Assembly: GCA_020060215.1 (NCBI GenBank) | Contig: JAGVAP010000116.1 | Span: 1-47,889, forward strand | Length of the DNA: 47,889 nt | Origin: Deltaproteobacteria bacterium | GTDB taxonomy: Bacteria; Desulfobacterota; DSM-4660; Desulfatiglandales; HGW-15 | Direction: 5' to 3' | Shown: positions 43,625-47,889 of the stretch, in pieces | Layout of the letters: each line of letters opens with the position of its first letter | Position numbering within the stretch: the first letter of the stretch is position 1 | The notes under the pieces: generated by a model | Told to the model about the DNA's origin: nothing | Database searches by the model: none | What the model saw: only the letters and a program-made list of their open reading frames with translations | Program-made: the position numbers and the translations under genes

Positions 43625-43709
43625 GTATGGAAAACGCTGTAGACAGTTGTGCTTACCTTTTGGTCTTTATGAATGATTAGTTTTAATTAACTATGGTATG
43701 GAAACTGCT
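43625..43709. promoter_or_regulatory. Paired direct repeats and AT-rich palindrome upstream of the pilus operon
   Basis: GTATGGAAAACGCT (43625-43638) and GTATGGAAACTGCT (43696-43709) are 71 bases apart, close to seven helical turns. Between them is TAGTT...AACTA (43678-43693). They lie between the divergent pilin promoter and the assembly-operon promoter and may bind a regulator. Not matched to a known factor. The gap 43340-43847 (508 bases) otherwise holds the two promoters. Confidence 0.4.
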
Positions 43710-43721
43710 CAATGAAATGCA

Positions 43722-43751
43722 TTGACATGTGGGTGGAAGATGTGCTTATAT
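43722..43751 (+). promoter_or_regulatory. Sigma-70-type promoter of the pilus-assembly operon
   Basis: TTGACA (43722-43727, perfect) and TTATAT (43746-43751) with 18 bases between. Start near 43758, about 90 bases before the TTG start of the first gene. Confidence 0.6.
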
Positions 43752-43847
43752 ACGCGGACCAAAAATCAGGCCGCCCTAAAATAGAAGAAGAAGGAGGGAA
43801 GTGCTTGATTCAAGGGGTATTGTACCCGGCCCGAGGAAACCTGCGAT

Positions 43848-45767
43848 TTGGCTGCGAAAGACGATATCTCATCTACCGACAAGCTCCTGCGCATCATCCG
43901 GGATTCACATGACGCACCGCCGTCGGGTGACGGACCCGCCCATCCCTCGACGCAACGCTCAAGAAGGCGCCTGCCAGGTCGGCTGAAAAAGAAGCAGAAA
44001 TCCTCCATCGGCGTACACCTCGGCTCGAAGGAAATCAAGCTGGTTCGGATGCTTCGCACCTCCGGCCGGGGCTACACTTTGAAAGATCATCTGAGCGTCC
44101 CTTTTCCCGAGGACGCAGGGAAGGGAAGTCCACGTTTTCCCGGTTTCTTGAGATCGACCTTCATGGAGTTCGGAGGGGTCTCCAGGGGCGAACCGGTGTG
44201 GTGCTCCCTGCCGCTCACAGGAATGGAGATCGGGCATGTCACGATCCCCAAGGTACCAAGGAACCAGATCGCGAACGCCGTCGTTTTCACGGTGAGAAAA
44301 GAAAACCCTTTCGTGGAGACGGATCGGTTCCTGGACTTTCAGGTGCAGGGCGAAGTGATGGAAAGCGGGATTTCCAAACTCCGCGTCCTTTACTACGTGG
44401 CGCCCCGTGCGCCTGTCGAGGAGATCCAGTCATATTTTTCAGAGGCGGGGGTGCGGCTCACAGGGGTATCCGTGGGACCCTTTGCGACTCAGAACCTGTT
44501 CATGAGCGGGTGGACCCCGACCGGAGCGTCTTCTGTGGCCAACCTGCAGATCGGGCGGGATTGGTCGAGGATCGATGTCTTCTCAGGAGGGAGTCTCATG
44601 CTGACCCGCCGGGGGATCAAGTCCGGTCTGAACAGCATGGCCGAGACGCTCATGGAATCCTTCAACGATGAGGTGGGTGAGGCTCTCGCAGTCCATGCGG
44701 CAGGCGCCGCGGGCGCTGGCAGAGGTGAGGCGCAGTCCGAGACCTTTTCGCCGATGGAAATCGATTCCGACCAGGCCCGGAAGATCCTCTTCAGCCTCGA
44801 TCCTGAAATGCCGGCCCTGCAGCTTGGGGACGCCGGCTTCGGCCTTTCACGGGCCGAGAAATTCGCCATGTTCGAACCCGCCGTGGAGCGCCTCGTTCGT
44901 CAGGTGGAGCGCACCTTCGAATATTACACGTCCACCCTGGGATACGAGCGCGTGGGCAGGGTCTTCGTCTCCGGAGGCATTGTGGGGTTTCCGGAGGTGT
45001 TGACGTATGTCGCCAAGGAACTCGGGATCGAGACCGTCGTGATCGATCCCATGGACCCCCGGATTCCCGGAGTGGAAGACGGCGTGCCCCCGGAAGCCCT
45101 GAGGGAGCGAACATCTTACACGCTTGCCGTGGGGCTGGCCCTCTCCGACCATGCCCGAACCCCGAATCTCGCCCTGCCGTATGAGGCCAAGGAGCGCATC
45201 GCCCGGGTCGGGCGATACAACCGGGCGATACTCGTCTCGTTCCTCTTGCTCATGGCCGTCGCATGCTCCTTTTACGCTTGGCAGAAGCGGGTCCAAGGAA
45301 AAAAAGAGCTCGATCTGGCCCGCCTGCAAGGAGATATAAGCCGTTACGGCGCCATCTTGGATCAGAACCTCATTTTGTCTGTCGCGGGCAAGGTCAGAGC
45401 GAACAGAGCCGCCGTCGAAGAGGCCAAGCGTCGGTACCTGTCGGTCGCCGTGCTGGGGGACGTTGCATCGCGCACGCCCGAAGTGGTCCGCCTTCTCAGC
45501 GCGACGCTTCTCCTGGGGGGAGCCGCTCCGCCGACAATGGGGGAAGCCGCGGGGAAGAAACCCGCTGGCGCCGAAAAGACGAGGCAGCTGGTCCTGGAGG
45601 GGATCGTTCTCGGGGATGAGAAGAAGCTGGACTCCAACCTGGCCGGCTTTTTGATGAGACTGGAACGTTCTCCGCTGTTTCGCAACCCGAAGCTCCAGAA
45701 GTCCGAACTCCAGAGATACAACGAAGACGCAGTGATCAGGTTTTCCCTCGCCCTCGAAGTGATGTAG
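43848..45767 (+). CDS. PilM-PilN-like fusion (MshI/GspL-like) pilus assembly protein
   Basis: 639 residues. Residues about 50-440 are an actin-like PilM domain (SSIGVHLGSKEIKLVRML; FEPAVERLVRQVERTFEYYT; GRVFVSGGIVGFPEVLTYV). A TM helix follows (about 459-476, AILVSFLLLMAVACSFYAW) and then a periplasmic PilN-like part with a coiled coil. Normally PilM and PilN are separate; MshI and GspL-type proteins fuse the functions. The complex links cytoplasmic motors to the secretin. The frame begins at TTG 43848, with GAGGAAA about 11 bases upstream. A better ribosome site (AAGGAGGG, 43791-43798) precedes GTG 43801, which is in another frame. Confidence 0.82.
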   Translation: MAAKDDISSTDKLLRIIRDSHDAPPSGDGPAHPSTQRSRRRLPGRLKKKQKSSIGVHLGSKEIKLVRMLRTSGRGYTLKDHLSVPFPEDAGKGSPRFPGFLRSTFMEFGGVSRGEPVWCSLPLTGMEIGHVTIPKVPRNQIANAVVFTVRKENPFVETDRFLDFQVQGEVMESGISKLRVLYYVAPRAPVEEIQSYFSEAGVRLTGVSVGPFATQNLFMSGWTPTGASSVANLQIGRDWSRIDVFSGGSLMLTRRGIKSGLNSMAETLMESFNDEVGEALAVHAAGAAGAGRGEAQSETFSPMEIDSDQARKILFSLDPEMPALQLGDAGFGLSRAEKFAMFEPAVERLVRQVERTFEYYTSTLGYERVGRVFVSGGIVGFPEVLTYVAKELGIETVVIDPMDPRIPGVEDGVPPEALRERTSYTLAVGLALSDHARTPNLALPYEAKERIARVGRYNRAILVSFLLLMAVACSFYAWQKRVQGKKELDLARLQGDISRYGAILDQNLILSVAGKVRANRAAVEEAKRRYLSVAVLGDVASRTPEVVRLLSATLLLGGAAPPTMGEAAGKKPAGAEKTRQLVLEGIVLGDEKKLDSNLAGFLMRLERSPLFRNPKLQKSELQRYNEDAVIRFSLALEVM

Positions 45768-45781
45768 GGGAGAGTTTTCGG

Positions 45782-46312
45782 ATGATATTGAAGAAGATAC
45801 CTGCAGAGAGCGTTCGATGGATGGTGATTTGCTCCCTCGGAGTGGTTCTTTTTGTGGCTTTGACGATCTACCCCACGAACCGATCGATTCGGGAATTAGA
45901 TGCAAAGATTGCCGTTTTTCAGAACCAGATCGAGAGTCAGAAGACGCTCCTCCCGCTGTACGAGGAGCTGAACAAACTTTTGAATTCGAGCAAGCCTCCG
46001 AGCCTTTCTGCACCGGAGCCGGGTACCTATCCCAGGGATCAGGTTGAAAAAGTCTCCTCGATCTTCGATGGGCTTGTGCGGGAGACGGGGCTCTCCCTCA
46101 CGGCCGTTGCACCTGATTTGTACGCATTCACGAACGACCCCTCCATGCTTCCTGTACGCCTCGCGTTGAGGGGCAGTTTTTTTGATTTCCAGCGTTTTCT
46201 GAAAGGTCTGGGGATGCTTCCCGTGGTCTCGCGGATCGAAGAGGTCTCCGTAAGGCACATCCCAGGCGGCCGGGAATTCGAGGCCAGGGTGGTCCTCGCC
46301 GTGGGAGACTGA
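45782..46312 (+). CDS. PilO/GspM-like pilus assembly protein
   Basis: 176 residues: a short cytoplasmic N-tail, one TM helix (MVICSLGVVLFVALTIY), a coiled coil (REL through LEELN-like) and a small ferredoxin-fold domain (RLALRGSFFDFQRFLKGLGM, RIEEVSVRHIPGG). This is the PilO/MshJ/GspM layout, which pairs with the PilN part of the preceding protein. GGGGAGAG precedes ATG 45782, and it starts 14 bases after its neighbour's stop. Confidence 0.8.
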   Translation: MILKKIPAESVRWMVICSLGVVLFVALTIYPTNRSIRELDAKIAVFQNQIESQKTLLPLYEELNKLLNSSKPPSLSAPEPGTYPRDQVEKVSSIFDGLVRETGLSLTAVAPDLYAFTNDPSMLPVRLALRGSFFDFQRFLKGLGMLPVVSRIEEVSVRHIPGGREFEARVVLAVGD

Positions 46313-46381
46313 ACCGGAGGTCCGAGGTCAGCCCAGCCGCTGGCCGAGGCCAGATTGATCGAAGAGGAGACTTCACGGGGT

Positions 46382-46458
46382 GCCAGGTGTCGGGTTTCGG
46401 GTGTCAGCCCGGTAGTACATCGATTTCCTGACACCTGAACACTGAAACCTGAAACCTT
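46382..46458. repeat. Inverted low-complexity repeat (CAGGTGTC/GACACCTG)
   Basis: GCCAGGTGTCGGGTTTCGGG (46382 onward) is mirrored by CCTGACACCTGAACACTGAA and AACCTGAAACC (46427-46457). It lies inside the operon gap 46313-46463 and could fold in the mRNA between the PilO-like and PilP-like genes. Confidence 0.55.
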
Positions 46459-46463
46459 GAACG

Positions 46464-47105
46464 ATGCATATGTCCAAAAGGGAAAGAATAATCATCGGCA
46501 TCGTTGCCGCGGTGGCATTGTCGGGGGCCTATGTCCAGTTCTTCGTTCGTTCGGGGCAGGAGACTGCTCGACCGGATCTCAAGGCGCTGAAGCAGGAGCT
46601 TGCCTCTTTTGTGTCGACCACCACGGCGGCGGTGGCGCAGGCCAGGCCCGATGAACGAACACTATACGCCGTCGCTCGTGCGCAGGTCCGCTGGGAACGC
46701 GACCCCTTTCTGGTCACCGACGCGCCCCTGGAGACAGTGAAACCGGATCATGGCAAGGCGGACACGGCCGGTCTCCCGGCGTTCTCCTATACCGGTTTTG
46801 TGGGGCACGGGGCGCGCAGTCTCGCGATCATCGATGGGAGGGAGTATGAAGTGGGGCAGGAACTGGATCCCCCGGGTTACTTGCTCAAGAGGATCCTGCC
46901 GGAGAAGGTGATCATCGGTGTGAAGGGGAAGGCGCAGGAAATCTCCGTGATGCTTGCGGAGGAGGGGGTACCGGTGAAGCGCTCCAGGGGCGAGGGTTCC
47001 GAGGGTTTGGAATCAGGCACGGCGGATGCATTCGGCAAGAAAGGGCCGAGCGGTCGGGCCCGGTGGCTGGACTTTCGGGCCAATGGATTACCCGTCAAGG
47101 AATGA
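46464..47105 (+). CDS. PilP/GspC-like pilus assembly protein
   Basis: 213 residues. One N-terminal TM helix (IIIGIVAAVALSGAYVQFF) is followed by a disordered stretch and a small beta-domain of the PilP/HR type (LPAFSYTGFVGHGARSLAII, DPPGYLLKRILPEKVIIGVKG). Such proteins join the inner-membrane PilN/O (or GspL/M) complex to the secretin. The size is larger than MshK and close to GspC, but there is no PDZ domain. ATG 46464 or 46470. Downstream is the secretin gene (72 bases), so the operon order fits. Confidence 0.75.
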   Translation: MHMSKRERIIIGIVAAVALSGAYVQFFVRSGQETARPDLKALKQELASFVSTTTAAVAQARPDERTLYAVARAQVRWERDPFLVTDAPLETVKPDHGKADTAGLPAFSYTGFVGHGARSLAIIDGREYEVGQELDPPGYLLKRILPEKVIIGVKGKAQEISVMLAEEGVPVKRSRGEGSEGLESGTADAFGKKGPSGRARWLDFRANGLPVKE

Positions 47106-47177
47106 GCTGGAGTAGCGGGATCATCCGGATCTCGATCCTGAATCGCTGGAGTTGAACATCGAATAGAAGATCGGGCC

Positions 47178-47889
47178 ATGAAAAACGGAAAATCTCATCA
47201 CATGCCCTTTGCCGTGCCGCTCCTGGTCCTCTGTGCAACGGCGCTGGTGCAGGGCTGCGCGACCCCGCCCCCGACGAAGGATCCACGCTTCGAAGTGTGG
47301 AGGACTCTGGCGGATCGGTCCGAGGGACACTCGCCCCCCTCGGAGACCGGGAGCTATGCCATGACCGAGCCCGTGGATGTGACCTCCACCTCGGACCCGG
47401 TGCACGCGGCCATGGATGAGTTCGAAAAGGGGCAGGCCGCTCGTCCCCTTCCGAAGCAGAAGATCACCATGATGATGCGCAACACGGATGTGAGTGTCAT
47501 CCTTCGTGCCCTCGCGCGATCGGTGGACCAGAACGTCATGATGAGCGAATCGGTAAAAGGAGTGGCCAATGTCGGGGTGACCGACACCCCATGGGATCAG
47601 GTCTTCAAAGCGGTCCTGGCGACGCAGGGTCTGACCTACACGTGGGAGGGCGATATTATCCGCGTGATGACCATCGAGGACATGAAACACGAGTTGGAGA
47701 TGGACAGGGTCCGAAGAGAACGGATCGCCCAGCGCGTGGAGCGCCAGGAGCTGGAGCCCCTGCTGACGCGGATCATTCCGGTCCGGTTTGCCGACGCCAA
47801 GAAGCTCCGGGAAAACCTGGAGGAGCTCCTCAGGGGGGTGGGGGTCGATCTGGCGCGGCAAAGGGGGGTCGCCGGTACGGTTGCCGGGC
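47178..47889 (+). CDS. Pilus/type II secretin, N-terminal part (MshL-like)
   Basis: Open to the window end (237 codons). Lipoprotein signal: MKNGKSHHMPFAVPLLVL through LVQGC, a good lipobox, so the protein is probably lipidated. Then an STN/N0-type segment: TMMMRNTDVSVILRALARSV, VANVGVTDTPWDQVFKAVLA, LTYTWEGDIIRVMTIEDM, the usual secretin N0/STN fold that contacts the inner-membrane complex. A further segment begins a second N domain (RIIPVRFADAKKLRENLEEL). The C-terminal pore domain lies outside the window. The order after PilM/N, O and P-like genes matches MSHA or GspD operons. Confidence 0.85.
   Translation, partial: MKNGKSHHMPFAVPLLVLCATALVQGCATPPPTKDPRFEVWRTLADRSEGHSPPSETGSYAMTEPVDVTSTSDPVHAAMDEFEKGQAARPLPKQKITMMMRNTDVSVILRALARSVDQNVMMSESVKGVANVGVTDTPWDQVFKAVLATQGLTYTWEGDIIRVMTIEDMKHELEMDRVRRERIAQRVERQELEPLLTRIIPVRFADAKKLRENLEELLRGVGVDLARQRGVAGTVAG

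Overview
The window is about 48 kb of GC-rich, gene-dense chromosome from a diderm bacterium. It carries Lgt/LspA lipoprotein genes, an RND pump, HflK/HflC, a secretin and type IV-type pilins. The sigma-54-like pilin promoter, the gene families, and the many word-like low-complexity repeats between genes suggest a Desulfobacterota (Deltaproteobacteria)-like organism. That placement is inference: there is no rRNA gene in the window, and no tRNA, CRISPR array, insertion sequence or phage was found.

Layout. 1-5.7 kb: the end of a glycine-zipper protein gene, a cytidylate kinase-like gene, then ileS-lspA-lgt on the minus strand with their own promoter, and a small unknown gene. 5.8-11.3 kb (plus): a sugar-isomerase-like TIM barrel, a DHH phosphoesterase, MgtE, a CoA-ligase alpha-type protein, a DUF2080-like small protein and a GNAT acetyltransferase. 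11.4-15.0 kb (plus): thiE, thiL, thiM and two overlapping unknown genes. 15.1-19.3 kb (minus): an RND efflux pump and its adaptor, the adaptor apparently starting at CTG. 19.5-25.8 kb: an exported methyltransferase, SppA, a CYTH protein, an exported unknown protein, a hydrolase-OsmC fusion and a DUF3108 protein. 25.9-34.0 kb (minus): hflK-hflC, a small unknown gene with a long leader, an AI-2E-type permease, a large MscS channel and an MFS transporter. 34.1-38.8 kb: a Tat-exported amidohydrolase, a DOMON-like protein, a BioB-like radical SAM enzyme, Hsp33 and a DinB-like protein.

39.1-47.9 kb is the most coherent locus. Two multi-membrane GT-C-like proteins (one with TPR repeats) converge on a tandem pair of paralogous prepilins. 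The prepilins are read from a sigma-54-type promoter. Divergent from them, behind a good sigma-70-type promoter, is an assembly operon: a PilM-PilN-like fusion, a PilO-like protein, a PilP/GspC-like protein and a secretin cut by the window end. The order resembles MSHA-type pilus or type II secretion loci. The GT-C proteins are candidates for glycosylating the pilins.

A second theme is repeats. At least three diverged copies of an inverted-repeat element sit between genes (13.3, 20.4 and 24.9 kb). Short-word low-complexity tracts lie at many gene borders and have been absorbed into the C-termini of Lgt, the RND permease and the radical SAM protein.
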